In this document: piece after piece, positions 17,447-26,086 of the stretch
How the letters are laid out: the number at the start of each line of letters is the position of its first letter
Position numbering within the stretch: the first letter of the stretch is position 1
Source of the DNA: Thermohalobaculum sp039805905
Lineage (GTDB): Bacteria > Pseudomonadota > Alphaproteobacteria > Rhodobacterales > Rhodobacteraceae
Length of the DNA stretch: 64,000 nucleotides
Assembly (NCBI GenBank): GCA_039805905.1
Contig: JBDIVM010000015.1
Location: 1-64,000 of the forward strand
Reading direction: 5' to 3'
The notes under the pieces: model-generated
The model's database searches: none
Told to the model about the DNA's origin: nothing
What the model saw: the letters and a program-made list of their open reading frames with translations, nothing else
Program-made: the position numbers and the translations under genes

Positions 17447-18631
17447 ATGGACGACACCAGACTGGCACCCTGCGCCGCGCAGCCCGGCGCGACCCGCGGC
17501 CGGCTCCACCCCGAGCCGGAGAGCGCCCATCGCTCGCCCTTCCAGCGCGACCGCGACCGGATCATTCACTCCTCGGCCTTCCGGCGGCTGAAGCACAAGA
17601 CCCAGGTCTTCGTCGAGCACGAGGGCGACTATTACCGCACCCGCCTGACCCATTCGATCGAGGTCGCCCAGATCGCGCGCACCCTGGCCCGGACGCTGCG
17701 GCTGAACGAGGATCTGGCCGAGGCGGTGGCGCTGGCGCATGACCTCGGCCATCCGCCCTTCGGGCACACCGGCGAGGAGGCGCTTGACGAGTGCATGGCC
17801 GGATATGGCGGCTTCGACCACAACGCCCAGGCGCTGCGGATCGTGACCGGCCTCGAACGCCATTATGCCGGGTTCGACGGGCTGAACCTGACCTGGGAGA
17901 CGCTGGAGGGGATCGCCAAGCACAATGGCCCGCTGCTCGAGTCGGCCGATGCCCCGCGCGGCCGGCTGCCCTTTGCCATCGCCGAGTATGTGTCCCGTCA
18001 CGACCTCGAACTCCATACCCGGGCCAGCGCCGAAGCGCAGGTTGCGGCGCTCTCGGACGACATCGCCTATGTGAACCATGACCTCCATGACGGCCTGCGC
18101 GCGGGCCTGTTCGCCGAGGACGAGGCAATGGTGCTGCCCATCGTCGCTGACTGTTTCGCCGAGGTCGATGCCGCCTGGCCCGGCCTCGAGGCGCCACGGC
18201 GCCGCCACGAGGCGCTGCGGCGCGTCTTCGGCCTGATGGTCGACGACGTGCTGGCGGAAAGCCGGCACCGGCTCGCGGCGCTCGCCCCCTCCGGCATGGC
18301 CGAGGTGCAGGCGCTCGACCGCCCGGTGATTGCCTTCTCGGCCCGGATGGAGGGCGACATCGCCACCATCAAGGGCTTCCTCTTCTGCCGCATGTACCGC
18401 CATTACCGGGTGCGGCGGATGCGGGCCAAGGCTGCGGCCGTGGTGCGCGACCTCTTCGACATCTTCCTCGGCGACCCCGGCCTGATGCCGGACGAATGGA
18501 GCGCGGCGGCGGGCGCGGCCGGGTCGGAGGTGTTGCGTGCCCGGATCGTTGCGGACTATATCGCCGGCATGACCGACCGCTTCGCGCTGGAGGAGCACCG
18601 GGTGCTGACCGACCCGCTCGCCCGCGCCTGA
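17447..18631 (+). CDS. dgt: Deoxyguanosinetriphosphate triphosphohydrolase-like protein
   Basis: A 394-residue HD-domain protein of the dGTPase family, which splits dNTPs into nucleoside and triphosphate and affects dNTP pools. The metal site is intact: RTRLTHSIEVAQIARTLAR supplies one His, ALAHDLGHPPFGHTGE the HD pair, and a later Asp lies in ALSDDIAYVNHDL. FRRLKHKTQVF is the typical upstream motif. The length fits the shorter bacterial dGTPase-like class, whose exact substrate is often unproven. argS starts 16 bases after its stop, as in related genomes, so the two are probably co-transcribed. Confidence 0.92.
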   Translation: MDDTRLAPCAAQPGATRGRLHPEPESAHRSPFQRDRDRIIHSSAFRRLKHKTQVFVEHEGDYYRTRLTHSIEVAQIARTLARTLRLNEDLAEAVALAHDLGHPPFGHTGEEALDECMAGYGGFDHNAQALRIVTGLERHYAGFDGLNLTWETLEGIAKHNGPLLESADAPRGRLPFAIAEYVSRHDLELHTRASAEAQVAALSDDIAYVNHDLHDGLRAGLFAEDEAMVLPIVADCFAEVDAAWPGLEAPRRRHEALRRVFGLMVDDVLAESRHRLAALAPSGMAEVQALDRPVIAFSARMEGDIATIKGFLFCRMYRHYRVRRMRAKAAAVVRDLFDIFLGDPGLMPDEWSAAAGAAGSEVLRARIVADYIAGMTDRFALEEHRVLTDPLARA

Positions 18632-18647
18632 ACCTCCGGGAGCGCCG

Positions 18648-20393
18648 ATGAACCTCTTTGCCGAGATCAGGACCGTTGTCATGGAGGCGCTGGCTCGCCT
18701 CGAGTCCGGCGGCGTGCTGCCGGGCGGGGCGCCACTCGGCGGCGTCACCGTCGAGCCGCCACGCGATCCGAGCCACGGCGACATGGCGACGAATGCGGCG
18801 ATGGTGCTGGCCAAACCCGCCGGGCTGCAGCCCCGCGCGCTGGCCGAGCGCATCGCGCCCCTCCTGCGCGCCGATCCGCGCATTGCCGAGGTCAACGTGG
18901 CGGGGCCGGGTTTCATCAACCTCCGCCTCTCGCCCGCGCTCTGGCAGAGCGTCGTCGCCCGCGCGCTGGCCGAAGGCGCCGGGTTCGGCCGCTCGGCGAT
19001 GGGAGCAGGGCAGAAGGTCAATGTCGAGTATGTCTCGGCCAACCCGACCGGGCCGCTTCATGTCGGCCATACGCGTGGCGCGGTGTTCGGCGATGCGCTG
19101 GCGAGCCTGCTGGGCTTCACCGGCTACGAGGTGACGCGCGAGTACTACATCAACGACGGCGGCGCCCAGGTCGAGGTTCTGGCCCGCTCGGCCTACGAGC
19201 GCTACCGCGAGGCGCACGGGCTGAACCCGGAGATCGCCGAGGGGCTTTACCCCGGCGACTACCTGATCCCGGTCGGCGCCGCGCTGAAGGCGAAGTTCGG
19301 CGACAGCCTGCTCGAGAGGCCCGAGAGCGAGTGGCTGGCCAAGGTGCGCGACTTCGCCACCGACATGATGATGGAGCTGATCCGGAGCGACCTGAAGGCG
19401 CTTGGCGTCGAGATGGACGTGTTCTTCTCGGAGAAGTCGCTCTACGGCACCGGTCGGATCGAGGAGGCGCTCGAGTTCCTGCGCGGCAGGGGCCTGATCT
19501 ACGAGGGCGTGCTCGAGCCGCCGAAGGGCAAGGTGCCCGAGGACTGGGAACCGCGCCCGCAGACCCTGTTCCGCTCGACCGAGTTCGGCGACGACGTCGA
19601 CCGGCCAATCCGCAAGGCGGACGGGGCCTGGACCTATTTCGCCCCCGACATCGCCTATCACAAGGACAAGGTGGACCGCGGCTTCGACCTGCTGATCGAC
19701 GTCTGGGGCGCCGATCATGGCGGCTACGTCAAGCGCATGAAGGCGGCAGTGGCTGCGCTGAGCGGCAACCGGGTGCCGCTCGACATCAAGCTCTGCCAGC
19801 TCGTCAAGCTCTACAAGGGCGGCGAGCCCTACAAGATGTCGAAACGCGCCGGCACATTCGTCACGCTGCGGGACGTGGTCGACGAGGTCGGGCCGGACGT
19901 GGCCCGCTTCGTCATGCTGACGCGGAAGAACGACGCGCAGCTCGATTTCGACTTCGTCAAGGTGCTGGAGCAGAGCCGCGAGAACCCGGTCTGGTATGTG
20001 CAGTATGCCCATGCGCGGAGCTGCTCGCTGATGGCGAGGGCCGCCGAGGCGGGGATCGAGGCGGGTGATTCGCAGCTTGCCGGGGCGAGCCTCTCCAGCC
20101 TCTCGCACGACGCCGAGATCGCGCTGATGCGCAAGCTTGCCGAGTTCCCGCGCACCGTCGAGACGGCGGCGAACCATCACGAGCCCCACCGGGTGGCCTT
20201 CTATCTCTACGATCTCGCATCCGAATTCCATTCCTGGTGGAATCTCGGCCAGGGAGACGCCCGACTTCGGGTGATCCGGGAGGATGAGCCGGCACTGAGC
20301 CTTGCCCGGCTCGCGCTGGCGCGCGCGGTTCAGGTTGTGATTTCGGCTGGGCTTGGTATTCTGGGGGTGACCCCGATGAAAGAAATGAAGTGA
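18648..20393 (+). CDS. argS: Arginyl-tRNA synthetase
   Basis: A 581-residue class I synthetase. The N-terminal Add1 domain includes DPSHGDMATNAAMVLAK. The HIGH box is HVGH within NPTGPLHVGHTRGAV near residue 138. The loop corresponding to KMSKS reads KMSKR (YKMSKRAGTF near 395). The C-terminal anticodon-binding DALR domain ends the protein (YDLASEFHSWWNLGQ). ATG at 18648 follows GGGAGCG. It lies between dgt and the SPOR-domain gene, both on the same strand. Confidence 0.97.
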   Translation: MNLFAEIRTVVMEALARLESGGVLPGGAPLGGVTVEPPRDPSHGDMATNAAMVLAKPAGLQPRALAERIAPLLRADPRIAEVNVAGPGFINLRLSPALWQSVVARALAEGAGFGRSAMGAGQKVNVEYVSANPTGPLHVGHTRGAVFGDALASLLGFTGYEVTREYYINDGGAQVEVLARSAYERYREAHGLNPEIAEGLYPGDYLIPVGAALKAKFGDSLLERPESEWLAKVRDFATDMMMELIRSDLKALGVEMDVFFSEKSLYGTGRIEEALEFLRGRGLIYEGVLEPPKGKVPEDWEPRPQTLFRSTEFGDDVDRPIRKADGAWTYFAPDIAYHKDKVDRGFDLLIDVWGADHGGYVKRMKAAVAALSGNRVPLDIKLCQLVKLYKGGEPYKMSKRAGTFVTLRDVVDEVGPDVARFVMLTRKNDAQLDFDFVKVLEQSRENPVWYVQYAHARSCSLMARAAEAGIEAGDSQLAGASLSSLSHDAEIALMRKLAEFPRTVETAANHHEPHRVAFYLYDLASEFHSWWNLGQGDARLRVIREDEPALSLARLALARAVQVVISAGLGILGVTPMKEMK

Positions 20394-20425
20394 CCTGAAA
20401 TCAAGATAACGGGGTCGGAGCAGGA

Positions 20426-21274
20426 ATGCCCCCAAGATCGGGGAAGGACAGGCGCGGCACCCGCATGCGAGACGACGACTACGATGACTATCACGCCGCC
20501 GCGGATGGCGCCCCGTCGCCGTGGCGCGCGCGCTTCATGGCGCGCCTCTCGGTTGGTGCGGGTGCGCTGCTCGCGGTCGGCATCGTCGCCGGGGCCAGCC
20601 TCTGGGTCTATCGCCTCGTCGGGCGCGACGTCACGGCGATCCCGGTAATCCACGCGGCTCTGGCACCGGCCAAGGTGCAGCCGGACGATCCGGGTGGCGC
20701 GGTGACCGCGCATCAGGACATGACCAGCTATGAGGCCGGGGCCAATTCGTCGCGGTCGCCGCAGATCACTTTCGCGCCGCCGCCCGAACGCCCGGTGGCA
20801 GAAGATGTCGCCATGGGGACGCTTGGCCAGAAGGTGGCGTCCGTGCCTGCCGTCTCCGATGCGGTGCCCGGAACGGGCGATGTCTCGGCGGCTGCGGGAG
20901 GCACGGCGCTCGCACCGGCGGAAAGTCCGGTCGCCCCGGTCCGGCCGGCCGATCTGAGCCAGCAGATGGCGAAGGCCGAGCAGGCCGCGTCGCAGGAGGC
21001 CAAGCTGGCCGCGAGCGCTGCGTCCTCGACGGTCCAGATCCAGCTCGGCGCCTTCGAGAGCCGTGACGAGACCGAGGCCCAGTGGGACCGGATCTTCAGG
21101 CCGAACCAGGACGTGCTCGGCGGCCGCACGCTCGTCGTCCAGAGCACGATTTCCGGCGGCCGGCGGTTCTTCCGTCTGCGTGCCGGGCCGTTCAGGGACC
21201 GGACCGAGGCACAGAACGTCTGCCGGGCGCTGCAGGCGCGCGGCCAGGACTGTCTTGTGGCGGTGAACGGCTGA
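20426..21274 (+). CDS. SPOR domain-containing membrane protein
   Basis: A 282-residue bitopic inner-membrane protein. A short basic and acidic cytoplasmic segment precedes one transmembrane helix (SVGAGALLAVGIVAGASLWV, about residues 46-65). A long Pro/Ala-rich periplasmic linker follows, and a C-terminal SPOR domain occupies about residues 200-282 (VQIQLGAFESRDETEA, then FFRLRAGPFRDRTEAQNVC). SPOR domains bind denuded septal peptidoglycan, so the protein probably acts at the division site. GGAGCAGGA supports the start. Its stop overlaps the nagZ start (TGATG), indicating translational coupling with a peptidoglycan recycling enzyme. Confidence 0.9.
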   Translation: MPPRSGKDRRGTRMRDDDYDDYHAAADGAPSPWRARFMARLSVGAGALLAVGIVAGASLWVYRLVGRDVTAIPVIHAALAPAKVQPDDPGGAVTAHQDMTSYEAGANSSRSPQITFAPPPERPVAEDVAMGTLGQKVASVPAVSDAVPGTGDVSAAAGGTALAPAESPVAPVRPADLSQQMAKAEQAASQEAKLAASAASSTVQIQLGAFESRDETEAQWDRIFRPNQDVLGGRTLVVQSTISGGRRFFRLRAGPFRDRTEAQNVCRALQARGQDCLVAVNG

Positions 21275-22284
21275 TGGCCGCCCGCGCTGTCATCTTCGCC
21301 CCGGCCGGACCGGATCTGACCGCCGCGGAATGGCGTTTCTTCGCTGACGCGGCGCCCTGGGGGTTCATCCTGTTTGCCCGCAATGTCGAGAGCCCGGCCC
21401 AGATCAGGCGCCTGACCGCGTCGCTCCGTGACGCGGTCGGCCGGGATGCGCCGGTCCTCATCGACCAGGAGGGTGGCCGGGTCGCCCGGCTCAGCCCGCC
21501 GCACTGGAGGCGCTGGCAGCCGGTGCTGCGGCTGTTCGACGGCGCCGATGAGGTGCGTGCGCTGGAGGCTGCGCGGCTGCGCTACCGCATCATCGCCGAG
21601 GAACTCAGGGCGGTCGGAATCGATGTCGACTGCATGCCGCTACTCGATGTGCCGGCGCCGGGTGCTCACGGAATCATTGGCGACAGGGCGCTCGGTGCCG
21701 ATGCCTCGGCGGTAGCGCGCCGGGGACGGGCGGTCTGCGAGGGGCTGCGCGCGGGCGGGGTGCTTCCGGTGATCAAGCACCTTCCGGGCCACGGCAGGGC
21801 GGGCGCCGACAGCCATCTCGAGCTGCCGCGGGTCGCGACGCCGCTCGCGATGCTCGATCGGTCCGACTTCGCTGCCTTCCGACCGCTGGCGCACGAGGCA
21901 CTGGGAATGACGGCTCATGTTGTCTACGAGGCGATCGACCGCGAGAACTGTGCGACACTCTCCGCCGCCGTGATCGGCGCAATTCGCAACGCGATCGGGT
22001 TCGACGGTCTCCTGATGACGGACGATGTCTCGATGCAGGCGCTCTCGGGCAGTATGGCCGCACGGACGGCAGGTGCGCTGGCGGCGGGTTGCGACATTGT
22101 CTTGCACTGCAACGGCGACATGGGCGAGATGATGGAAATCGCCGGGAATGCGCCGCTGCTCGCAGGCGAGGCGGCCCGCCGGGCGGCCCGGGCAGAGGCC
22201 GAGCGACGCACGCCGGAGCCGTTCGACGTCGGCGCTGCGGAAGCACGCTACAGGGAAATCACCGGGGAGGCGCTTCATGCCTGA
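21274..22284 (+). CDS. nagZ: Beta-N-acetylhexosaminidase
   Basis: A 336-residue family 3 glycoside hydrolase that removes N-acetylglucosamine from muropeptides during cell-wall recycling in the cytoplasm. The NagZ signature is clear: IDQEGGRVARL near residue 70, KHLPGHGRAGADSHLELP near 168-185 with the catalytic His/Asp loop, and the nucleophile region GFDGLLMTDDVSMQAL near 245. The start ATG overlaps the stop of the SPOR gene, and the 3' end overlaps scpA by 8 bases, so SPOR-nagZ-scpA-scpB form a tight operon. Confidence 0.95.
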   Translation: MAARAVIFAPAGPDLTAAEWRFFADAAPWGFILFARNVESPAQIRRLTASLRDAVGRDAPVLIDQEGGRVARLSPPHWRRWQPVLRLFDGADEVRALEAARLRYRIIAEELRAVGIDVDCMPLLDVPAPGAHGIIGDRALGADASAVARRGRAVCEGLRAGGVLPVIKHLPGHGRAGADSHLELPRVATPLAMLDRSDFAAFRPLAHEALGMTAHVVYEAIDRENCATLSAAVIGAIRNAIGFDGLLMTDDVSMQALSGSMAARTAGALAAGCDIVLHCNGDMGEMMEIAGNAPLLAGEAARRAARAEAERRTPEPFDVGAAEARYREITGEALHA

Positions 22285-23092
22285 AGGTATCACGGAGATC
22301 GAGGCGGTTGCCTTCGACACGCCGCCCCGCGACGCCGCCGCGATCGAGGCGGAAACCCTGCTCATCAATGTCGACGGATTCGAGGGACCGCTGGATCTGC
22401 TGCTGACGCTGGCGCGGGTGCAGAAGGTCGATCTGCGCAAGATCTCGGTGCTCCAGCTTGCGGAGCAATATCTGGCCTTCATCGCCGAAGCGAAGCGGCT
22501 ACGCATCGAGCTTGCCGCCGACTATCTTGTCATGGCGGCCTGGCTCGCCTGGCTGAAATCTCGCCTGCTGCTGCCGCCTCCGCATGAGGACGGGGGGCCG
22601 AGCGGGGAGGAACTGGCCGCGCATCTCGCCTTCCAGCTCGAACGGCTCGAGGCGATGCGCCGGGCCGCGGCGCAGCTGATGGCGCGCGACCAGCTTGGGC
22701 GGGACTTCTTTGCCCGCGGCATGAGCGAGACCGTGACCGTGAAGCGCCGCACCGAGTGGACCGCCTCGCTCTCCGACCTGCTGCGCGCCTATGCCCGGGT
22801 GAAGACCCGCGATGAGTACCGGCCGCTCCAAGTGGACCGCACGGCGATCTACAGCATGGATCAGGCGATCGAGCGGCTGAAGCAGTTGCTGGGGGTTGCC
22901 GTCGCCTGGGCACAGCTGATGTCCTACCTGCCCGACGGCTGGCAGATACAGCCCGCTCGGCGGCGGAGCGCGGTCGCCAGCACCTTTGCCGCGTCGCTGG
23001 AACTGGCAAAGCGCGGTGAGGTCGAGATCCGGCAGGCCGAGACCTTCGCGCCGATCTTTGTCCGCGCCCGGCGGCGCGAGGCCGCGGCATGA
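22277..23092 (+). CDS. scpA: Segregation and condensation protein A
   Basis: A 271-residue kleisin subunit of the SMC-ScpAB condensin. The characteristic start is LLINVDGFEGPLDLLLTLARVQKVDLRKI, which forms the N-terminal SMC-binding helices. RIELAADYLVMAAWLAWLKSRLLLP follows near residues 75-100. The C-terminal winged-helix part (FAASLELAKRGEVEIRQAETFAPI) would close the ring. The start is the ATG at 22277, inside the end of nagZ. It overlaps scpB by 4 bases (ATGA), consistent with coupled synthesis of the two partners. Confidence 0.95.
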   Translation: MPEGITEIEAVAFDTPPRDAAAIEAETLLINVDGFEGPLDLLLTLARVQKVDLRKISVLQLAEQYLAFIAEAKRLRIELAADYLVMAAWLAWLKSRLLLPPPHEDGGPSGEELAAHLAFQLERLEAMRRAAAQLMARDQLGRDFFARGMSETVTVKRRTEWTASLSDLLRAYARVKTRDEYRPLQVDRTAIYSMDQAIERLKQLLGVAVAWAQLMSYLPDGWQIQPARRRSAVASTFAASLELAKRGEVEIRQAETFAPIFVRARRREAAA

Positions 23093-23763
23093 CCGGAACG
23101 GAGGAAGCCGGGATCCTGTTCGATGCGCCGCCGATCGCGGAGCAGGAGCGGATGGTCGAGGCGATCCTGTTCGCCGGCCCCGAGCCGATGACACTGGCCC
23201 AGCTCGCCGAGCGGATGCCGCATGGCTGCGACGCCAGGGCGGCGCTGGAACTGCTGCGCAGGCGTTACGAGAGCCGCGGCGTGCATCTGGTCCGGATCGG
23301 CCCCGGCTGGGCCTTCCGCACCGCGCCCGACCTCGGCTTCCTGATGCGCCGCGAATCGCACGAGACCCGCAAGCTCAGCCGCGCCGCGATCGAGACCTTG
23401 GCGATCATCGCCTATCACCAGCCGGTGACGCGGGCCGAGATCGAGGAGATCCGCGGCGTCTCGGTGTCCCGCGGGACGGTGGACATGCTGCTGGAGCTCG
23501 ACTGGATCCGGCTCGGCCGCCGACGCGAGACGCCGGGCCGGCCTGTTACCTTCGTCACGACGCAGTTGTTCCTCGATCATTTCGGACTCGAGAGCGCCCG
23601 CGACCTGCCGGGACTTAAGGAGCTGCGGGCCACCGGACTGCTCGACTCGACGCCGCCGGCGGACGACGCGGAGGATGATCTTCCCGGCGGATCCGAGGGG
23701 TCGATCGACGACATGTTCGGTGACGAGGCAGAGGAGGCCGGAGCCGAACGTCAGAACACCTGA
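23089..23763 (+). CDS. scpB: Segregation and condensation protein B
   Basis: A 224-residue ScpB, the tandem winged-helix partner of ScpA in the SMC condensin. Recognisable elements are VEAILFAGPEPMTLAQLAERM near residue 22, then LSRAAIETLAIIAYHQPVTRAEIEEIRGV near 96-124, then LLELDWIRLGRRRETPGRP. The C-terminus ends in a long acidic tail (about residues 185-224), as in many alphaproteobacterial forms. It is coupled to scpA. Downstream the dCTP deaminase gene converges after 12 bases; no tat genes follow. Confidence 0.94.
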   Translation: MTGTEEAGILFDAPPIAEQERMVEAILFAGPEPMTLAQLAERMPHGCDARAALELLRRRYESRGVHLVRIGPGWAFRTAPDLGFLMRRESHETRKLSRAAIETLAIIAYHQPVTRAEIEEIRGVSVSRGTVDMLLELDWIRLGRRRETPGRPVTFVTTQLFLDHFGLESARDLPGLKELRATGLLDSTPPADDAEDDLPGGSEGSIDDMFGDEAEEAGAERQNT

Positions 23764-23775
23764 TCGGCGGGATCG

Positions 23776-24870
23776 CTAGACGGCCTTGAAGTGCTTCGAC
23801 AGCTTCAGCTCCTGCCCCTGGTAGTTGGAGCCGATCCCTGCGCCGTAGAGCACGTCCGGCACGGCGGCCATGCGCTCGTAGACCAGGCGCCCCACCATCT
23901 GGCCGTGTTCGAGCGCAAACGGTGCTTCGTGGCAGCGCACCTCGAGCACACCGCGGGAGCCGCTGCCGCCGGTTGACGGATGCCCGAATCCCGGGTCGAA
24001 GAACCCCGCGTAATGCACCCGGAACTCGCCGGCCACGGCCATGTAGGGCATCATCTCGGCCGCCGTCTCGGGCGGCACGTTGACCGCCTCGCGGCTGACC
24101 AGGATGTAGAAGGCGCCAGGGTCGAGGATGATGCCGCCGTGCCGCCCGGGGCACACCGGCTCCCAGAACTCTGCCGGGTCGTAATGGTCGACGAGGCCGA
24201 GATCGATCAGCCCGGCATGACGCCGCGCCCTGTAGCCGACGATGCCATCTGCGCCCCGGGGGGTCAGGTCGACCGAGAAGCCGAGGCCGCAGTTGATCAC
24301 CGCCTCGCCGTTGACCAGCGGCTCGCGGGCATGCAGCGCGCGCAGCTCCGCGTCGGCGATCTCCGCATGCCCCCGCCGGAACCGGATCTGGTTCAGCCGG
24401 ATGCCGGGGCGCACCAGCACCGAGAAGGTGAGCGGGCTGATCTCGGCATAGAGCGGGCCAGCGTATCCGTGCTCGACACGGTCGAACTCGCCCGAACGGT
24501 CGGTGATCAGCCGGGTCAGCAGATCGAGCCGGCCTGTGGAGCTCTTGGCATTCGCCGCGGCGGCGATGTCGGGCGGCAGCACCAGCGATTCCTCGATCTC
24601 GACGACATAGACGCAGCCGGTCTCGAGCACGGCGCCCCTTGCCAGGTCGATCTCGTGCATGGCGAACGCACCGAGCCGCTCGGCCACCGTCCGGCCCTTC
24701 CCGGACAGGAAGCTTGCACGCACGCGCCAGGCGCGGCTGGCGAGGCGGAGGTCGAGGCTCGCCGGCTGCACCTGGCCGGGGGACAGAGGCGTGCCGACCG
24801 CGATGGCGCCCTGCGCCAGCATCGACCGGATTTCCTGCGAAGGCACGACGCCCTGTGCTGCTGCGGCCAT
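23776..24870 (-). CDS. dcd: Double-length dCTP deaminase
   Basis: A 364-residue protein of the 2'-deoxycytidine 5'-triphosphate deaminase family, making dUTP for thymidylate synthesis. The usual Dcd is about 190 residues; here two Dcd/dUTPase-like beta-barrel halves are fused. The first half has QPASLDLRLASRAWRVR and NAKSSTGRLDLLTRL, the second has AEMMPYMAVAGEFRVHYAGFFDPGFG and GVLEVRCHEAPFALEHGQMVGRL. This duplicated form is known in alphaproteobacteria. The ATG at 24870 is preferred over a TTG 18 bases upstream because GGGAGCAG precedes it. It is transcribed after the tRNA-Pro terminator. Confidence 0.9.
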   Translation of the reverse strand: MAAAAQGVVPSQEIRSMLAQGAIAVGTPLSPGQVQPASLDLRLASRAWRVRASFLSGKGRTVAERLGAFAMHEIDLARGAVLETGCVYVVEIEESLVLPPDIAAAANAKSSTGRLDLLTRLITDRSGEFDRVEHGYAGPLYAEISPLTFSVLVRPGIRLNQIRFRRGHAEIADAELRALHAREPLVNGEAVINCGLGFSVDLTPRGADGIVGYRARRHAGLIDLGLVDHYDPAEFWEPVCPGRHGGIILDPGAFYILVSREAVNVPPETAAEMMPYMAVAGEFRVHYAGFFDPGFGHPSTGGSGSRGVLEVRCHEAPFALEHGQMVGRLVYERMAAVPDVLYGAGIGSNYQGQELKLSKHFKAV

Positions 24871-24906
24871 CCGTCTGCTCCCGGTCAAGATGTGGTCGCG
24901 CCAAAT

Positions 24907-24937
24907 GAAAGACGCCAGCAGCCGGGCCGCTGGCGTC
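24907..24937 (-). terminator. Rho-independent terminator after tRNA-Pro
   Basis: On the minus strand GACGCCAGC and GCTGGCGTC form a perfect 9-bp stem around a GC-rich loop, followed by TTTCATTT. It lies just downstream of the tRNA-Pro 3' end and upstream of dcd. Confidence 0.8.
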
Positions 24938-24943
24938 TCCGTT

Positions 24944-25020
24944 TGGTCGGGCCGGCGAGATTCGAACTCACGACCTCTTGCGCCCCATGCAAGCGCGCTA
25001 CCAGGCTGCGCTACGGCCCG
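24944..25020 (-). tRNA. tRNA-Pro (GGG anticodon), CCA encoded
   Basis: Read on the minus strand, the acceptor CGGGCCG pairs with CGGCCCG. The D arm contains AGCCTGGTAGCGC, the anticodon arm is CTTGC-ATGGGGC-GCAAG with anticodon GGG, and the T arm is GTGAGTTCGAATCTCGC. It ends in ACCA. The position downstream of merR/ihfA is the same as in many alphaproteobacteria. Confidence 0.97.
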
Positions 25021-25089
25021 ACAGATGTGGTGTGGTTATAGCGGCTCTCGTCGCCAGTGCAACGGGATTCAGGACGGCGCCATAGCGCC

Positions 25090-25121
25090 AAAAGCCGAAG
25101 GGCCCTGCGCTTGCAGAGCCC
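25090..25121 (-). terminator. Terminator after the MerR regulator gene
   Basis: On the minus strand GGGCTCTGC-AAGC-GCAGGGCCC forms a 9-bp stem with one G-T pair, followed by TTCGGCTTTT. It lies 30 bases beyond the merR-type stop and separates that operon from tRNA-Pro. Confidence 0.7.
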
Positions 25122-25151
25122 CCCGGCAGGTCCCCCCGACCGACGCCCGGA

Positions 25152-25646
25152 TCAGTGCTTCTCGAGCTGCTCCAGAAGGGCCTCGAGACGCGAGATGCTT
25201 GCCCGGATACGCTCCGGATCGACCGACCTGACATCCTCGGCGGCCTTGATCGCTCGGGCCGCGTCGACGCGCTGCCTGAGCGCGGACAGGCGGCGAGTCG
25301 TCTCTTCAGGTTCGGCCGGCATCTCCAGCTTGAGCTGGGCATCCGCCCGTCCGCGCGAAATGACATTCTTCGTGCCGGTCTCGCGCAGCACCTTCTGGAC
25401 ACCCTTGATGGTCATGCCGTCGTCGTAGAGCAGGGCCTTGATGCCGCGGAGCAGGGCGACATGGTCGGGTCGGTAGAGACGCCGACCGCCGCCGCGCTTC
25501 ATCGGCTTGATCTGAGCGAAACGGGTCTCCCAGAACCGCAGCACATGCTGGGGCAGATCCAGTTCTTCGGAGACTTCGCTGATGGTACGAAACGCGTCCG
25601 GCGACTTTGTGCGGGCGCCGGCTACAGAGTCAACGGTGGCGGACAT
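25152..25646 (-). CDS. MerR family transcriptional regulator
   Basis: A 164-residue DNA-binding protein. The MerR winged helix-turn-helix spans about residues 18-85: FRTISEVSEELDLPQHVLRFWETRF, then RGGGRRLYRPDHVALLRGIK. A C-terminal coiled coil follows (RLSALRQRVDAARAIKAAED, then ISRLEALLEQLE). The Cys residues used by metal-sensing members are absent. The gene overlaps the ihfA stop (TGATG), and this ihfA-merR pairing is conserved in the class. The target is unknown. Confidence 0.9.
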   Translation of the reverse strand: MSATVDSVAGARTKSPDAFRTISEVSEELDLPQHVLRFWETRFAQIKPMKRGGGRRLYRPDHVALLRGIKALLYDDGMTIKGVQKVLRETGTKNVISRGRADAQLKLEMPAEPEETTRRLSALRQRVDAARAIKAAEDVRSVDPERIRASISRLEALLEQLEKH

Positions 25647-25948
25647 CAGTTCGCGCCTCCGCGATTCACCCGGTCCTTCATGATATGCGAAGGCCGGAAC
25701 ACCAGTACCCGGCGCGGCTCGATCGGAACCTCTTCGCCGGTCTTCGGGTTTCGACCCATCCGCGCGCCCTTGCCGCGGACCGCAAACGTCCCAAAGGAGG
25801 AAATCTTCACGTTTTCCCCGCGCACGAGCGCGTCGGAGACCTTGTCGAGGATCGTTTCCACCATGTTGGCGGATTCGTTCCGCGACAAACCGATCTCACG
25901 GTAGACTGCCTCGCTAAGGTCGGATCGTGTCAACGTATTACCAGCCAT
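25646..25948 (-). CDS. ihfA: Integration host factor subunit alpha
   Basis: A 100-residue HU/IHF-family protein that bends DNA at specific sites as a heterodimer with IhfB. TLTRSDLSEAVYREIGLSR begins the dimer helices, and VKISSFGTFAVRGKGARMGRNPKTGEEVPI carries the beta-arm with the intercalating Pro in RNPKTG. The ATG at 25948 gives the standard length. The gene overlaps the MerR gene. A TTGACA hexamer about 80 bases upstream suggests its own promoter. Confidence 0.95.
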   Translation of the reverse strand: MAGNTLTRSDLSEAVYREIGLSRNESANMVETILDKVSDALVRGENVKISSFGTFAVRGKGARMGRNPKTGEEVPIEPRRVLVFRPSHIMKDRVNRGGAN

Positions 25949-26006
25949 CGTCCGAACCCCCTTTCCATCTGCTACACAACACCCCAACCCGCACACAGCG
26001 GCTTAA

Positions 26007-26035
26007 CTCTGCTCGCAAAAACGACTCTTTGTCAA
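26007..26035 (-). promoter_or_regulatory. Candidate ihfA promoter
   Basis: In the AT-richer 138-bp gap between fabH and ihfA the minus strand has a perfect TTGACA (-35). The -10 element at the expected distance is weak (GCAGAG, with AGTTAA a few bases on), so the call rests mainly on the -35 and the position. Confidence 0.35.
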
Positions 26036-26086
26036 TGACTTGGGGGGGTGACCGGAACGTACAGTGGAGCTTTAAGTGGCAAAAAT